A stretch of DNA of 64,000 nt from an uncultured Parvularculaceae bacterium (GCA_913055785.1 CAJXLJ010000004.1:1-64000); one strand, 5' to 3'. Counted from the stretch's first letter, positions 19,222 through 29,624 are shown. The notes: generated from the letters alone by a model not told the origin. Program-made: numbers and translations.

Positions 19222-20408
19222 TTAACCAGCGTCTTCGGCCCTCAGCGCAGCGAACGGCGTCGGCGTCAGCGTCTCCCAGAAAGCGACGACGAGCAGCAAC
19301 GCCGCCAGCGCCGCGCCCGCGCCAAGAGGCGGCATGACGGCGCCCGCGAAATAGAGCCCCACCACGCCCAGCGCCCCGGCAAGGTGCGACGCCGGCCACC
19401 GCCCGAGCGCCATGCGCGAAAAACAGGCGTTGCCGGCAAGGAACAACAGCCCCCGGCGCAGAGAGCGGCGATGAGGGGCGGCTCCGTATGGCCGGTCGGA
19501 TGGGCGAGCAGAAGTTCGACGGCGACCGCGGCGATGATGACGCCCGCAACAATCGGAATATGCGCATAGGTGTAGGCGGCGCGCGCTACGCGGCCCGCAT
19601 CCGGGTGGTTTTCGAAGGCTTGCTCAGCGCGCTCGGCGGCGGTCGCGAAGTAAATCCACCACATCGAGATCGCGACGAGAAATCCAAGGGCGAAGGCGGC
19701 GATATGGGCGCCGTCCCAGGGCAGGCCCGTAAATGTCGCCCCGAGAATTATGATCGACTCCCCGAGCGACAGGATCACGAAAAGACCGCAGCGCTCGGCC
19801 ATATGGCCGGGATCGATCGTCCAGTCTCTTGTGGTCGATGCGCCCATGCCCGGCGTCCGGAACCCCCACCAAGGAGCGCCGATTTCAGCAAACAGCGCAA
19901 CGATCCAGAGCCCCCAGCGCATGTCGCCCTCAGCGAAGCCGCCGGCGATCCACAAGACGCCGCTGACAACAAGCCAGAACTGGATGCGCAGGAAATTGCG
20001 GCGCTCGCGCTTCTCGCCGTCCTTGAGCGCCCAGACCGTGAACGCGTTGCGGAGATTGTGCATGAACGCATAGGCGAGCGCGAATACGAGCCCACGCTCG
20101 CCAAACGCTTCCGGCAGCGCCGACGACATGACAAGCCCAGCCCCCATCAGCACAAGGAACAAGACGCGCACGATGCTCGCTCGTGAATCGAGCCAATTCG
20201 TCGCCCAGGTCGTCCACATCCACACTACCCAGACCGCGACCAGCAGAAACGCCGTCTGCGCAGCGCCTTCCAGGCTCTGATGTTCAAGCTGCAAATGGCT
20301 GAGCCGCGTCACCGCGAAAACGAAAACCAGATCGAAGAACAGCTCGATAAAGCCGACCTTGGCGTGGCCTGCTCCTTCGCGGGAGCGCAGGACGCCCGAT
20401 TGGCTCAT
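19222..20408 (-). pseudogene. Low temperature requirement protein A (LtrA), frameshifted
   Basis: The start (FIELFFDLVFVFAVTRLSHLQLEH), the helix with LGESIIILGATFTGLP and about ten membrane segments are typical of LtrA-family proteins of unknown role. The frame is lost at a G5 run on the minus strand (19454-19450): after LIAALCAGG it turns into an Arg-rich tail ending at 19266, while the frame one base away continues as LLFLAGNACFSRMALGRWPASHL with two more helices and stops at 19222. One extra G would restore a 395-residue protein. It may be a recent mutation, slippage site or sequencing error. Confidence 0.8.
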
Positions 20409-20448
20409 CGTTTCTCCTCTGAATGCTTTTTCTTTAAGGCGTTTGCGT

Positions 20449-21444
20449 TTAACGGCGCGCGATAGCGCGCGTCAATTCGGCATTCAGCGCTTCAGCGCCC
20501 TTTCGCATATCCGGATCAAGGGCACCGGGCTGGGCGAGCGCGCGTTCAACCCACTGTTTCGCATCTTTAACGTTTTTCTTGCGGCCGTCGCCTTCCTTGA
20601 GCGCCACGGCGTAGAGGAACTGGCCCTGCGCATCGCCGGCCTTTGCTGCGCGCTCAAACCAGTCGGCGGCGCTGTCGCCGCTGGCGCGTGCGTCATGCGT
20701 TAAGAGCCCCATCGCCACCATCGCGTTCGGCATGCCGGCGTCCGCCGCCGCGCGCATCCAGCGCACGGTTAGCTCGTCGTCGCGTTTCCCGAGCATGCCG
20801 CCATCATGGATCAGGGCGAGATTGAATTGCGCCGGCGCATAGCCCTGCAGCGCCGACTTTTCAAAAAGCGCGGCGGCCTTGTTGTAATCCTGCGGCCGGT
20901 CGAGGCCGCCGCCGACAAGATAGATCGAACCGAGCTGATATTGCGCTTCCGGTTCGCCGGCCGCCGCCGCTTCTTCAAAAAGCAGGAGCGCCCTGCGCCG
21001 GTCCGGCTTAACGCCCAACCCTTCCGCATACATGACGCCAAGCCGCGCCTTTGCGGTCGGATGCCCGCGCGAAACGGCAAGTTCGTACCAGCCTGCTGCG
21101 CGCTCATAATCCTGCCGGACGCCGTCGCCGGTGAACGCAAGCTCGCCGAGGGCGAATTGCGAATCCGCCTGCCCCTGCAACGCAGAGCGCGCATAAAGAT
21201 CGAGTGCGCGCGCCATATCCTTGGTGACGCCAAAACCCTTTTCAAAAAGATAGCCGAGGAGATGCTGCGCGTCGGCGTCGCCTTCGGCGGCGAGCGGTTG
21301 CGCGATTTCGTAGGACTGGCCGTACTCGCCATCAAGCAGGTGCTCGAACGCAGCGCGCACCGCCTCCTCGTTATCAGCCGCATGCAAGGGCGCGACGGCG
21401 AACGCCGCCGCCAGGGCTGCGAATATCAGCAGGCGTTTGAGCAT
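20449..21444 (-). CDS. Secreted Sel1-repeat (TPR-like) protein
   Basis: 331 residues with a signal peptide (cleavage near AAPLHA, residue 22) and six or seven Sel1 repeats of about 36 residues from residue 55 on, e.g. AQHLLGYLFEKGFGVTKDMARALDLYARSA, AKARLGVMYAEGLGVKPDRRRALLLFEEAA and AQYQLGSIYLVGGG. Such repeats scaffold protein contacts in the periplasm; the partner is unknown. 40 bases separate it from the ltrA start. Confidence 0.88.
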   Translation of the reverse strand: MLKRLLIFAALAAAFAVAPLHAADNEEAVRAAFEHLLDGEYGQSYEIAQPLAAEGDADAQHLLGYLFEKGFGVTKDMARALDLYARSALQGQADSQFALGELAFTGDGVRQDYERAAGWYELAVSRGHPTAKARLGVMYAEGLGVKPDRRRALLLFEEAAAAGEPEAQYQLGSIYLVGGGLDRPQDYNKAAALFEKSALQGYAPAQFNLALIHDGGMLGKRDDELTVRWMRAAADAGMPNAMVAMGLLTHDARASGDSAADWFERAAKAGDAQGQFLYAVALKEGDGRKKNVKDAKQWVERALAQPGALDPDMRKGAEALNAELTRAIARR

Positions 21445-21486
21445 GAAAATATTTTAGGCCGGTTTGGCGCCCGAGGCCAGCAAAGC

Positions 21487-21627
21487 CTAGCGGCTGGAAG
21501 CGACTTTGCTTTCGGCGGCGGGAACGGCATCGCGGACAGCGACATTGGCGCCTTCAAGCACGGCGAGCGAAAACGCCGCAGCGATCGCTGCGAAAGAGCC
21601 GAGAAAGACAACGAGGTTCGATTTCAT
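21487..21627 (-). CDS. Small hypothetical protein, 46 aa, one membrane or signal segment
   Basis: ATG at 21627, stop at 21487. The product begins MKSNLVVFLGSFAAIAAAFSLAVLEG, a membrane anchor or signal segment, followed by a short Ala/Val/Ser tail. An AAGG sits about ten bases before the ATG. It fills most of the gap between the Sel1 gene and thiE. Support is only the hydrophobic start and codon-like composition, so this is tentative. Confidence 0.4.
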   Translation of the reverse strand: MKSNLVVFLGSFAAIAAAFSLAVLEGANVAVRDAVPAAESKVASSR

Positions 21628-21724
21628 CACGGGCCCGCCTTTTGCGCGCATCGCCATGAAACAGCGCCGCGCCAGTCAGCCCAGTGTGTGCAAGGACCGT
21701 TCCGAAATCGTTTAAAAGCGTGGT

Positions 21725-22372
21725 TTATGCGGCGCGAATGGCTGTCTCAAACGCTTTCACCGCCGCCGCCGGCCCTTCCTCGCAGTTCCAGACCGCGGAT
21801 GAGACGGCGAGAAAATCCGCGCCCGCCCGGACCAGCGCACCGCAATTGCCTGGCGTGACGCCGCCGATCGCAACGCTCGGCACCGTGGTCGCAAAGCGCC
21901 ACCATTCGAGAATATCCGGGCTCGCCGCGGCCGGCGCATCCTTGGTTAGCGAAGGGTAAAAGGCGCCGAACGCGACATAGTCGGCGCCCGCTTCGCCGGC
22001 GATAAGCCCCAGATGTTTCGAGTTGTGACAGGTAACGCCGATAGTTGCGTCCTCGCCGAGCAGCGCGCGGGCTTTTTTATAAGAAGCGTCGGACTGCCCG
22101 ATATGCACGCCGTCAGCGCCGGCGGTCGCCGCGAGATCAGGGCGATCGTTGACAAGAAACGCCGCATCGGCCTCCTGAACGATCGGAATCAACCTTTCAG
22201 CGGCGGCGAGCACTTCATCGTCGCTTGCGGCGACGCCGTCGCGATCTTTCAAGCGAAGCTGCACGCATGCGATGTCGCCGGCGCCAAGCGCGGCGCGCAG
22301 CGCATCGGCGAATCCATCGACATCGTCGATGCGCGGCGGCGTGATGAGATAAAGCCGACAGGTCTCGGTCAT
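21725..22372 (-). CDS. thiE: Thiamine phosphate synthase
   Basis: Couples HMP-PP with the thiazole phosphate to give thiamine phosphate. 215 residues, TIM barrel: LYLITPP, VQLRLKDRD, FLVNDRPDLAATAGADGVHIGQSD (substrate and Mg site), TCHNSKHLGLIAGEAGADYVAFGAFYPSLTK and AIGGVTPGN. The TCHN in place of the usual SCHN/S-T-H loop is common in alphaproteobacteria. The phosphate loop looks intact, so it is likely ThiE rather than the TenI regulator. Confidence 0.9.
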   Translation of the reverse strand: MTETCRLYLITPPRIDDVDGFADALRAALGAGDIACVQLRLKDRDGVAASDDEVLAAAERLIPIVQEADAAFLVNDRPDLAATAGADGVHIGQSDASYKKARALLGEDATIGVTCHNSKHLGLIAGEAGADYVAFGAFYPSLTKDAPAAASPDILEWWRFATTVPSVAIGGVTPGNCGALVRAGADFLAVSSAVWNCEEGPAAAVKAFETAIRAA

Positions 22373-22421
22373 GGCGCGGTTATAGCGTCCGCGCGTCTTT
22401 TGGCGACAGGAAAATCCGCTG

Positions 22422-23276
22422 TCAGGCCGCTTGCTGTTGCGCCTTGCGAAGCTCGCGTTCGGCTTGGGTTTCCGTAACTTTCGGCTTCAGGAGATTGTCT
22501 TTCACGTCATCCGGAATGGTGTTGTAAAATACCGGATCCGCGATGTTCATCATCGCCCGCGCTTCCGAAAGCGGCATCGCCAGCAACTCTTCGACATCGA
22601 ATTCCGGCACCCATTTCGTGACATAGGCGTTGCGGCGCGCTTCTCCCAGCGCCTTCAAAATCGGCGCGGACGGCGCGTCGAGCTTTTGCGCGATCATGCC
22701 GATGAAGACGATGAACAGGAAACCGGGATTGCGGCTCTGGGCGTGGGTGAAAATGAGATTGCAGAGCTCGCCCAGCGCGTCCCGGCCATAACCGGAAAGC
22801 ACATGCCAGAGATCGTGGCTTACATCGAGATGCAGATAGAGCCGGCGATAATCCGGGAACTGGGTTTCGCCGCGGAAATCGATGCCGGCTTCCTCGCCGG
22901 CAGCGAGCAGCCCGTCCGGCGTCAGGTTCTCGCCTTCCATGAAATCCAGATAGACCCGTCCGACGCTGCCTTCAGGATGTTTGCGCAAGGCCTCGCGATC
23001 GCCGAGAACTTCTTCCAGCTTCACAGGACCGCCGATGACGCGCTTGCCGTAAGGGGTCGTCACGAAGCGCTTGAACATGCGCTTGCCGGAGTCGCCGGCG
23101 AGCGCCTGAACGATTTCGAAAACCTGTCGCGTGTCTTCCTTGTTCTGAATGAGCTTCAGCATCGAGTTGAATGCATGGACCGGCCGAACCGGCGGCGAAG
23201 GCGGCGTCGGATAGCCTTCGATCCATTCGATATCTTCCGGCGGGACCTCTTCGATGAATTCTCTCGGCGCTGTCAT
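22422..23276 (-). CDS. coq4: Ubiquinone biosynthesis protein Coq4
   Basis: Coq4 takes part in ubiquinone synthesis; eukaryotic COQ4 has been assigned oxidative decarboxylation at ring C1. 284 residues. The family metal motif is complete: HDLWH at 154-158 with the further ligand Glu170 (HDxxH-x11-E), in LYLHLDVSHDLWHVLSGYGRDALGE. The N-terminal 30 residues are acidic and Pro-rich, with no signal peptide. Stands alone, divergent from the lipoprotein at 23446. Confidence 0.9.
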   Translation of the reverse strand: MTAPREFIEEVPPEDIEWIEGYPTPPSPPVRPVHAFNSMLKLIQNKEDTRQVFEIVQALAGDSGKRMFKRFVTTPYGKRVIGGPVKLEEVLGDREALRKHPEGSVGRVYLDFMEGENLTPDGLLAAGEEAGIDFRGETQFPDYRRLYLHLDVSHDLWHVLSGYGRDALGELCNLIFTHAQSRNPGFLFIVFIGMIAQKLDAPSAPILKALGEARRNAYVTKWVPEFDVEELLAMPLSEARAMMNIADPVFYNTIPDDVKDNLLKPKVTETQAERELRKAQQQAA

Positions 23277-23445
23277 GGCGAACCTTTTATGAAGCGGGCG
23301 CTATGTGATTGGATAGCATTACACCAACCAGTTTACCTGCGGTTAATCTCACCCCAAACGGCGAGATTTTCAAGAGGGACGGGAATTTTTTCTGCTATAC
23401 AGGCGCTGGCCCGCCAGCGGGCCGCCCGGAAAACGGGGGATATCC

Positions 23446-23943
23446 ATGCGCAACTTGCTGTCATTCCTACTTTTCGCCGCCCTGACCGCCTGCGGCCCGG
23501 CGCCGCAAAACACCGCCTCAGGACCGCCCGATGAGCCTGAGATCGCCGCCGGCGTCACGGCGCTGGTCAATGACTGGGCGCAGGCCGGACCCGAGAGACG
23601 GTGGGAGGAGCTTAAAGATCTTTATGCTGACACAGCGGGCTTTACGTGGATCGAGCGCGGCGGCGTCGCCTATGCCGACCACGCCGCCATCACTGCCGGC
23701 ATCGATCAGGCCTCGCAAATGGAAGCCGACATTTCGAGCCGGGTGAACAACATTCGCGTTACGCCCCTCGCGCCTGACGCGGCGGCGGTTGTTGCGAACT
23801 TATCCCTGTCGGTCTCGTTTGGAGACTTCGGTTACGACTTCGACGGAATCTTTTCGGGCGTCGCGATCAAACGCAATGACAAATGGCGCTTCCTGCAAGG
23901 CCACATGTCCGAACCGGCCGCAGAAACCGACGACGGCGAATAA
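23446..23943 (+). CDS. Lipoprotein with NTF2-like (SnoaL/DUF4440-type) domain
   Basis: 165 residues. Lipobox LTAC with Cys16 after a short hydrophobic leader, then an NTF2-like fold at about 33-155: VNDWAQAGPERRWEELKDLYADTAGFTWIERGGVAYAD, and FDGIFSGVAIKRNDKWRFLQGHMSEP. GGGGGA stands before the ATG. The pocket ligand is unknown. Its stop is three bases from the convergent fba stop. Confidence 0.8.
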   Translation: MRNLLSFLLFAALTACGPAPQNTASGPPDEPEIAAGVTALVNDWAQAGPERRWEELKDLYADTAGFTWIERGGVAYADHAAITAGIDQASQMEADISSRVNNIRVTPLAPDAAAVVANLSLSVSFGDFGYDFDGIFSGVAIKRNDKWRFLQGHMSEPAAETDDGE

Positions 23944-23946
23944 CCT

Positions 23947-24978
23947 CTACGCCGCGTTTTCGAGTCCGTCCGACCACTCGCCGAGCTGGGCGAGGCCGTT
24001 CATCTTGGCGCGATGCGCGAAAGCGGCCTGCGCGGCCGGCACGTTTTCCGGTTTGCCGCCCCAGGCTTTCAACGGCGCGGCCTGCAGAGCGCGGCCGTAT
24101 GAGAAGGAGAGCGCCCAGGGCATCTTGTCCTTGTACCCGGCGTTCATGGCGTTGAGATGCGCCGTCGCTTCCTCATCGGACTGGCCGCCCGACAGGAACA
24201 CGATGCCCGGCAGAGCAGCCGGAACGCAGGCACGGAAACATTTGACGGTCATTTCCGCAACCTGCGCGACTGAAGCCTGATCCGGACATTTCTTGCCCGC
24301 GATCACCATATTCGGTTTTAAAATCGTCCCTTCGAGGGCGACATCCTGGGCGTAGAGTTCGTCGAACAGCGACTTCAATGTGAACTCGGTGACGTCGTAG
24401 CAGCGGTCGATATCGTGATCGCCGTCCATCAGGACTTCCGGTTCGACGATCGGCACGATGTTCGCTTCCTGACAAAGGGCGGCGTAGCGGGCGAGCGCGT
24501 GCACATTGGTCGAGATACAGTAGCCCGAAGGAATGTCGTCGCCTGCAATATCGATCACCGCGCGCCATTTCGCAAAGCGCGCGCCGAGGTCGTAATATTC
24601 CTTCAGGCGCTCGCGCAGTCCGTCGAGGCCTTCGGTGACTTTCTCACCCGGAGCGCCGGCGAGGTCTTTGGCGCCCTTGTCGACCTTGATGCCGGGAATC
24701 GAGCCCGCTTCTTCGATCAGTTTGACGAGCGGCGTTCCGTCCTTTGCACTCTGGCGGATCGTTTCATCGAACAGGATGACGCCGGAAACATAGTCCCGCA
24801 TCGCCTCGCTCGTACGGAACAGCATTTCGCGATAGTCGCGGCGCATGTCTTCCGTCGACTCCACATTAATCGAATCGAACCGTTTCTTGATCGTGCCGGA
24901 AGATTCGTCCGCCGCCAGAATGCCCTTGCCCGGAGCGACCATGGCGTTTGCGATTTTGTTGAGCGCCGTCAGATCCAT
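23947..24978 (-). CDS. fba: Fructose-bisphosphate aldolase, class I
   Basis: Interconverts fructose-1,6-bisphosphate with two triose phosphates through a Schiff base. 343 residues from the ATG at 24978 (AGGA upstream; five bases after the pgk stop); a longer in-frame start would overlap pgk. Seen: MVAPGKGILAADESSGTIKKRF at 13-34, FAKWRAV with Lys138, IVEPEVL at 178-184 and the Schiff-base Lys221 in GTILKPNMV. Class I type is metal independent, unlike the class II enzyme of E. coli. Last of tkt-gap-pgk-fba. Confidence 0.96.
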   Translation of the reverse strand: MDLTALNKIANAMVAPGKGILAADESSGTIKKRFDSINVESTEDMRRDYREMLFRTSEAMRDYVSGVILFDETIRQSAKDGTPLVKLIEEAGSIPGIKVDKGAKDLAGAPGEKVTEGLDGLRERLKEYYDLGARFAKWRAVIDIAGDDIPSGYCISTNVHALARYAALCQEANIVPIVEPEVLMDGDHDIDRCYDVTEFTLKSLFDELYAQDVALEGTILKPNMVIAGKKCPDQASVAQVAEMTVKCFRACVPAALPGIVFLSGGQSDEEATAHLNAMNAGYKDKMPWALSFSYGRALQAAPLKAWGGKPENVPAAQAAFAHRAKMNGLAQLGEWSDGLENAA

Positions 24979-24983
24979 TTCTT

Positions 24984-26204
24984 CTATCCTTCGTCCTGAT
25001 TGTTTGCGGCCGAGTCTTCGAGCGCCTTGACGCCCGGCAAGGTCTTGCCTTCGAGCCATTCGAGAAACGCGCCGCCCGCCGTCGACACATAAGTGAATTT
25101 TTTCATGACATCCGCCGCGCTGAGCGCCGCGACCGTATCGCCGCCGCCCGCAACCGCGACGAGATCTTTATCCTCGACCATCTTCGCAGCGAAACGCGCC
25201 GCTTCGACCGTGGCGGTGTCAAAAGGCGGCGTCTCGAAAGCGCCGAGGGGGCCGTTCCAGACAAGCGTTTTCGCCGCCTCAATCTTGGAGGCGATGAGAT
25301 CGGTGGTTTCCGGCCCAAGGTCGAGGATCATTTCATCGGCCTTAACGGCATCGAAGGCGCGCACTTCCCTGTCGGCGCCCTCCTTGAACTCCTTGGCGAC
25401 GACAACATCGACCGGCAGCACCAGCTCGCAACCCTTTGCCGCCGCCTGAGCGATAATTTCCCGCGCCGTGTCGGCGAGGTCGGGCTCGCACAGCGATTTC
25501 CCGACGCCGATCCCTTTCGCAAAGAGAAACGTGTTCGCCATGCCGCCGCCGACAGCGAGGATGTTCGCCTTGCCGACAAGGTTGAGGAGCAGTTCGATCT
25601 TGGTCGAAACTTTCGCGCCGCCGACCACCGCCATCAGCGGCCGCACCGGCTCGCCGAGCGCAGCTTTTAAATAGTCGAGTTCCTTTTCCATGGCGCGGCC
25701 CGCCGCCGACGGCAAAAGATGCGCGACACCTTCAGTCGAGGCGTGCGCGCGATGCGCGGCGGAAAAAGCGTCGTTGATGTAAAGGTCCGCATTCTCGGCG
25801 AGCGCGCTGGCGAAGTCCGCGTCATTGGCTTCCTCGCCCGGATGAAAGCGGGTGTTTTCAAGCAGCGCCACATCGCCGTCGAGCATGTTTTTCGTCAGCT
25901 TGCGAACGGGCTCGCCGATACAGTCGGCCGAAAACTCAACCTGTCCGCCAAGCCGCTCGCCGAGGGCGGCGGCGATCGGCCTCAAGGACATCTCCGGATT
26001 CGGCTGACCTTTCGGCCGCCCGAAATGGGAAAGCAGGAGAACCTTGGCGCCTTTTTTCGAAAGCTCCTGAATGGTCGGCAAGGCGCGCGCGATCCGGGTC
26101 GCATCCGTCACCTCGCCGTCCTTCATCGGCACATTGAAATCGACGCGGCAAAGCACGCGTTTGCCGGCGACGTCGAGATCGTCAAGAGTTCTCAGCCCAG
26201 CCAT
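24984..26204 (-). CDS. pgk: Phosphoglycerate kinase
   Basis: Makes ATP from 1,3-bisphosphoglycerate, reversible. 406 residues, normal for bacteria. Seen: [15 protein letters not shown] near the start, [23 protein letters not shown], the hinge [24 protein letters not shown] and the C-terminal [34 protein letters not shown] nucleotide loop. Nine bases after gap. Confidence 0.98.
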   Translation of the reverse strand: MAGLRTLDDLDVAGKRVLCRVDFNVPMKDGEVTDATRIARALPTIQELSKKGAKVLLLSHFGRPKGQPNPEMSLRPIAAALGERLGGQVEFSADCIGEPVRKLTKNMLDGDVALLENTRFHPGEEANDADFASALAENADLYINDAFSAAHRAHASTEGVAHLLPSAAGRAMEKELDYLKAALGEPVRPLMAVVGGAKVSTKIELLLNLVGKANILAVGGGMANTFLFAKGIGVGKSLCEPDLADTAREIIAQAAAKGCELVLPVDVVVAKEFKEGADREVRAFDAVKADEMILDLGPETTDLIASKIEAAKTLVWNGPLGAFETPPFDTATVEAARFAAKMVEDKDLVAVAGGGDTVAALSAADVMKKFTYVSTAGGAFLEWLEGKTLPGVKALEDSAANNQDEG

Positions 26205-26213
26205 CGCCGTCCC

Positions 26214-27221
26214 TTAAAGATGGCGCGCCATCTCGAGCGCGACGTCGGTCATGCGGGTCGAGAAGCCCCATTCATTGTCATACCAGGTCAGGATGCGCAC
26301 CAGCTTGCCTTCCAGAATTTGCGTCTGCGGCAGGGCGAATATCGAGGAATGCGGATCATGGTTAAAGTCGGAAGAAACCAAAGGTTTGTCCGTATATCCT
26401 AAGACGCCTTTGAGTTTGCCGTTCGCCGCTTCGATGATGGCGTTGTTGACTTCTTCTTCCGTAGTGTCGCGCTTCGGGGTGAATACGAAATCGACAACGG
26501 AGACGTTCGCCGTCGGCACCCGGATCGAAGACCCGGCGAGCTTGCCGTTAAGGTCCGGCAGCACGAGACCGACCGCTTTCGCGGCGCCGGTCGAAGTCGG
26601 GATCATGTTCATCGCTGCGGCGCGCGCGCGGTAAAGATCCTTATGCATCGTATCGAGGGTCGGCTGGTCGCCGGTGTAGGAGTGCACCGTCGTCATGTAG
26701 CCGCGCTCAATGCCGATCGCATCATGCAACACCTTCACAACCGGCGAGAGACAGTTAGTGGTGCAGGAGGCGTTGGAAACGACGACGTCTTCCCCGGTCA
26801 GGACGCCGTGATTGACGCCGTAAACGACGGTCTTGTCGGCGCCCGACGCAGGCGCGGAAACGAGAACGCGCTTGGCGCCGGCCTCAAGGTGCAACGCCGC
26901 TTTTTCGCGCGCTGTGAAAATGCCGGTGCATTCATAGACGATGTCGACGTCGAGCTCGCCCCAGGGCAGTTTCGCCGGGTCGCGCTCGGCGAACACCTTG
27001 ATCGGTCCGGCGCCTACATCGATTGTATCGTTGGTAGTTTTGACTTCGTGCGGAAAACGGCCATGCACTGAGTCGAACTGAACGAGGTGCGCATTGGTCT
27101 CCACCGGTCCGAGATCATTGATCGCAACAACATCGACGCCCTTGCGGCCGTTCTCGATGATGGAGCGCAACGCAAGACGCCCGATGCGGCCGAAACCGTT
27201 GATTGCGATTTTTAAAGCCAT
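26214..27221 (-). CDS. gap: Glyceraldehyde-3-phosphate dehydrogenase, type I
   Basis: Oxidises glyceraldehyde-3-phosphate to 1,3-bisphosphoglycerate. 335 residues. Rossmann start MALKIAINGFGRIGR, cofactor-binding NDLG at 35-38, catalytic Cys153 in SNASCTTNCLSPV, and the C-terminal WYDNEWGFSTRMTD. Between tkt and pgk, nine bases each side, so clearly one transcript. Confidence 0.98.
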   Translation of the reverse strand: MALKIAINGFGRIGRLALRSIIENGRKGVDVVAINDLGPVETNAHLVQFDSVHGRFPHEVKTTNDTIDVGAGPIKVFAERDPAKLPWGELDVDIVYECTGIFTAREKAALHLEAGAKRVLVSAPASGADKTVVYGVNHGVLTGEDVVVSNASCTTNCLSPVVKVLHDAIGIERGYMTTVHSYTGDQPTLDTMHKDLYRARAAAMNMIPTSTGAAKAVGLVLPDLNGKLAGSSIRVPTANVSVVDFVFTPKRDTTEEEVNNAIIEAANGKLKGVLGYTDKPLVSSDFNHDPHSSIFALPQTQILEGKLVRILTWYDNEWGFSTRMTDVALEMARHL

Positions 27222-27230
27222 AAAGTCCTC

Positions 27231-29216
27231 CTAACCGATCAATCTCTTCGCCTCGGCGGCGACCGCCTCAGCCGTTATCCCAAAATGTTCGTAAAGCGCA
27301 GGCGCTGGCGCGGAAGCGCCGAAGCCGCGCATGCCGACAAACGCATCTTTCTTGCGCAGCACCTGATCCCAACCTTGCCGGATCGCCGCTTCGACCCCGA
27401 TGCGCGGTTTGGCTCCCAGCGTTTCCGCCTGATAGGCTTCCGTCTGCATAGCAAAGAGTTCGAAAGACGGCGCCGAGACGACCCGCGCCTTGACGCCCTC
27501 TTCCGCCAGAAGCGCCCGCGCCTGCATGGCGATCTCGACTTCGGAACCGGTTGCGATGATTGTCGCGTCAAAATCCGCCGCGTCAGCGAGGACATAGGCG
27601 CCTCGGCCGCAGAGATTATCGTCCGTATGGGAAGTGCGCAGCGGCTCAAGCCCCTGACGAGTGAGCGCAATCACAGATGGCGTCGCGATATTGGTCAGCG
27701 CAAGCTCCCAGCACTCAGCCGTCTCGACCGCATCACACGGACGAAAAATATTGAGGTTCGGGATGGCCCGCAGGGCCGCCAGATGTTCAACCGGCTGGTG
27801 GGTCGGCCCGTCCTCGCCGAGACCGATCGAATCGTGAGTCATGACGTAAACAACCCGCAGCCCCATCAACGCAGCGAGGCGGATCGACGGCCGGCAATAA
27901 TCGGTGAAGACGAGGAACGTGCCGCCATAGGGAACGACGCCGCCGTGAAGCGCCATGCCGTTCATGGCGGCCGCCATGCCGTGTTCGCGAATGCCGTAAT
28001 AGATATAGCGCCCGGCGTAATTCTCCGCATTGAGAATATCGAGCGCCTTTGTCTTGGTGTTGTTGGAACCGGTCAGGTCCGCTGACCCGCCAATCGCCTC
28101 GGCGATAACGCCGTTGACCACGTCGAGCGCCATCTCGGACGCCTTGCGGGTCGCAACCTTTTTTGGCTCTTCCGTCAGCGCTTTCTTATAGCTGCGGATC
28201 TCCGGCGCGAGCGCGCCGGCGTAATCTCCTGCGAGCGCCGTCTTGAACGCCTCGCATTGCGGGCTCGACTGGAGCGTTGCTTCCCAGGCCTCGCGCGCGC
28301 CCTTGCCTCTTGCGCCGGCGGCGCGCCACGCCGCCAGAATAGCTTCCGGCAATTCGAAAGGCGCGTGAGGCCAGTCGAGCGCCTTCCGCGCGCCGGCGAT
28401 TTCGTCACCGCCAAGCGGCGCGCCGTGGGCGGAGGACTTGCCAGCCTTGGTGGGGGCGCCAAATCCGATCTGCGTACGGCACGCGATGAGCGTCGGCCGG
28501 TCCGAGCCTTGCGCAGTCTTGATCGCATCTGCAACCGCCTCGGGATCATGGCCGTCGACGCGCATGCAGGCCCAGCCCGAGGCCGCAAAACGCTCAAGCT
28601 GGTTCGTCGAATCCGAGAGAGAGACCGGTCCGTCGATCGAAATGTCGTTATCGTCCCAGAGAACGATCAGTTTGCGGAGCTTCAAATGCCCGGCGAGCGA
28701 CAGCGCTTCCTGGCTCACCCCTTCCATGAGGCAGCCGTCCCCGGCGATGACATAGGTATAGTGATCGACGAGATCGCCGCCAAAGCGGGCGTTCAAATGC
28801 GCCTCCGCGAGCGCCATGCCGACAGCGTTGCCGAGACCCTGCCCGAGGGGGCCGGTGGTGGTTTCCACCGCCGGGGCGTGACCGTATTCCGGATGGCCCG
28901 CCGTCTTCGAGCCGAGTTGGCGGAAGTTCTTGATCTCCTCAAGGCTCATGCCGTCATAGCCGAGCAGATAGCCGAGGGAATAAATCAGCATCGAACCGTG
29001 GCCGGCGGAAAGCACAAAACGGTCGCGGTCCGGCCAGGCGGGGTTCGACGCATCGAATTTCAAAAACCGCGTGAACAGCACCGCGGCGACGTCCGCCATG
29101 CCCATAGGCATGCCCGGATGGCCGGACTTGGCTTTTTCCACAGCGTCCATGGAAAGCGCCCGGATAGCATTCGCCATATCTCGCATGCCGGCGCCGGCCG
29201 GAGCGGTTTCAGACAT
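27231..29216 (-). CDS. tkt: Transketolase
   Basis: Thiamine-diphosphate enzyme of the pentose phosphate pathway. 661 residues. Seen: [43 protein letters not shown], the TPP motif [33 protein letters not shown], and the pyrimidine-domain stretch [21 protein letters not shown]. First gene of tkt-gap-pgk-fba, which groups a pentose-phosphate enzyme with lower glycolysis. Confidence 0.97.
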   Translation of the reverse strand: MSETAPAGAGMRDMANAIRALSMDAVEKAKSGHPGMPMGMADVAAVLFTRFLKFDASNPAWPDRDRFVLSAGHGSMLIYSLGYLLGYDGMSLEEIKNFRQLGSKTAGHPEYGHAPAVETTTGPLGQGLGNAVGMALAEAHLNARFGGDLVDHYTYVIAGDGCLMEGVSQEALSLAGHLKLRKLIVLWDDNDISIDGPVSLSDSTNQLERFAASGWACMRVDGHDPEAVADAIKTAQGSDRPTLIACRTQIGFGAPTKAGKSSAHGAPLGGDEIAGARKALDWPHAPFELPEAILAAWRAAGARGKGAREAWEATLQSSPQCEAFKTALAGDYAGALAPEIRSYKKALTEEPKKVATRKASEMALDVVNGVIAEAIGGSADLTGSNNTKTKALDILNAENYAGRYIYYGIREHGMAAAMNGMALHGGVVPYGGTFLVFTDYCRPSIRLAALMGLRVVYVMTHDSIGLGEDGPTHQPVEHLAALRAIPNLNIFRPCDAVETAECWELALTNIATPSVIALTRQGLEPLRTSHTDDNLCGRGAYVLADAADFDATIIATGSEVEIAMQARALLAEEGVKARVVSAPSFELFAMQTEAYQAETLGAKPRIGVEAAIRQGWDQVLRKKDAFVGMRGFGASAPAPALYEHFGITAEAVAAEAKRLIG

Positions 29217-29388
29217 CCATGAACCTCAAATCGCCGAAAAAAGAACGGTTTTATGCAGGGCCGCTTCATGCATCGGGGAGGTCTTAGGGTCAAGGGCGCA
29301 GAAGGCGACACGAGCGCCGCTCTGGACAGAATCACTCCGGCTCGCCAGACTGGCGGTTAAGCGCAACTGATGAGGGCGAACAGATTTT

Positions 29389-29607
29389 ATGAGCGTTGTT
29401 GAAAAAGCCGTGATCGACCTCGCCAACGCCCTCGATGCGCTTGAATCAAAACTGGACAGCCGCCTCGACGACCAGATGGCCAGCAGCGAGGACATCGACG
29501 CCGCGCGCCGCCAGGCGAAAGCGGCCAAAGCCCGCGCCGAAGAAGCGTCAAAGGATCTGGGCGAGGCCATCGCGGATGTGAAAGCGCTGCTCGAAGCGAA
29601 CGCGTAA
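29389..29607 (+). CDS. DUF4164-like short coiled-coil protein
   Basis: 72 residues, almost wholly helical: ANALDALESKLDSRLDD, then an Ala/Lys/Glu-rich heptad stretch. Short coiled-coil proteins of this kind precede zapA in many alphaproteobacteria. It is 17 bases upstream of zapA and probably co-transcribed, which suggests a link to division, but its role is not established. Confidence 0.75.
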   Translation: MSVVEKAVIDLANALDALESKLDSRLDDQMASSEDIDAARRQAKAAKARAEEASKDLGEAIADVKALLEANA

Positions 29608-29624
29608 AGTCGGAAAGGCGAACC

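Noticed and set aside
19178-19567. N-terminal extension of ruvC by about 130 residues
   Set aside because: The extension is not RuvC-like and overlaps ltrA in another frame; the catalytic Asp sits 11 residues after the ATG at 19177.
23325-23350. CtrA-like site TTAA-N7-TAAAC in the coq4-lipoprotein gap
   Set aside because: One mismatch in the key half-site; kept only as a note.
24979-25059. Longer fba start overlapping pgk
   Set aside because: Arg-rich leader lies inside the pgk coding frame; the ATG at 24978 has AGGA at proper distance.
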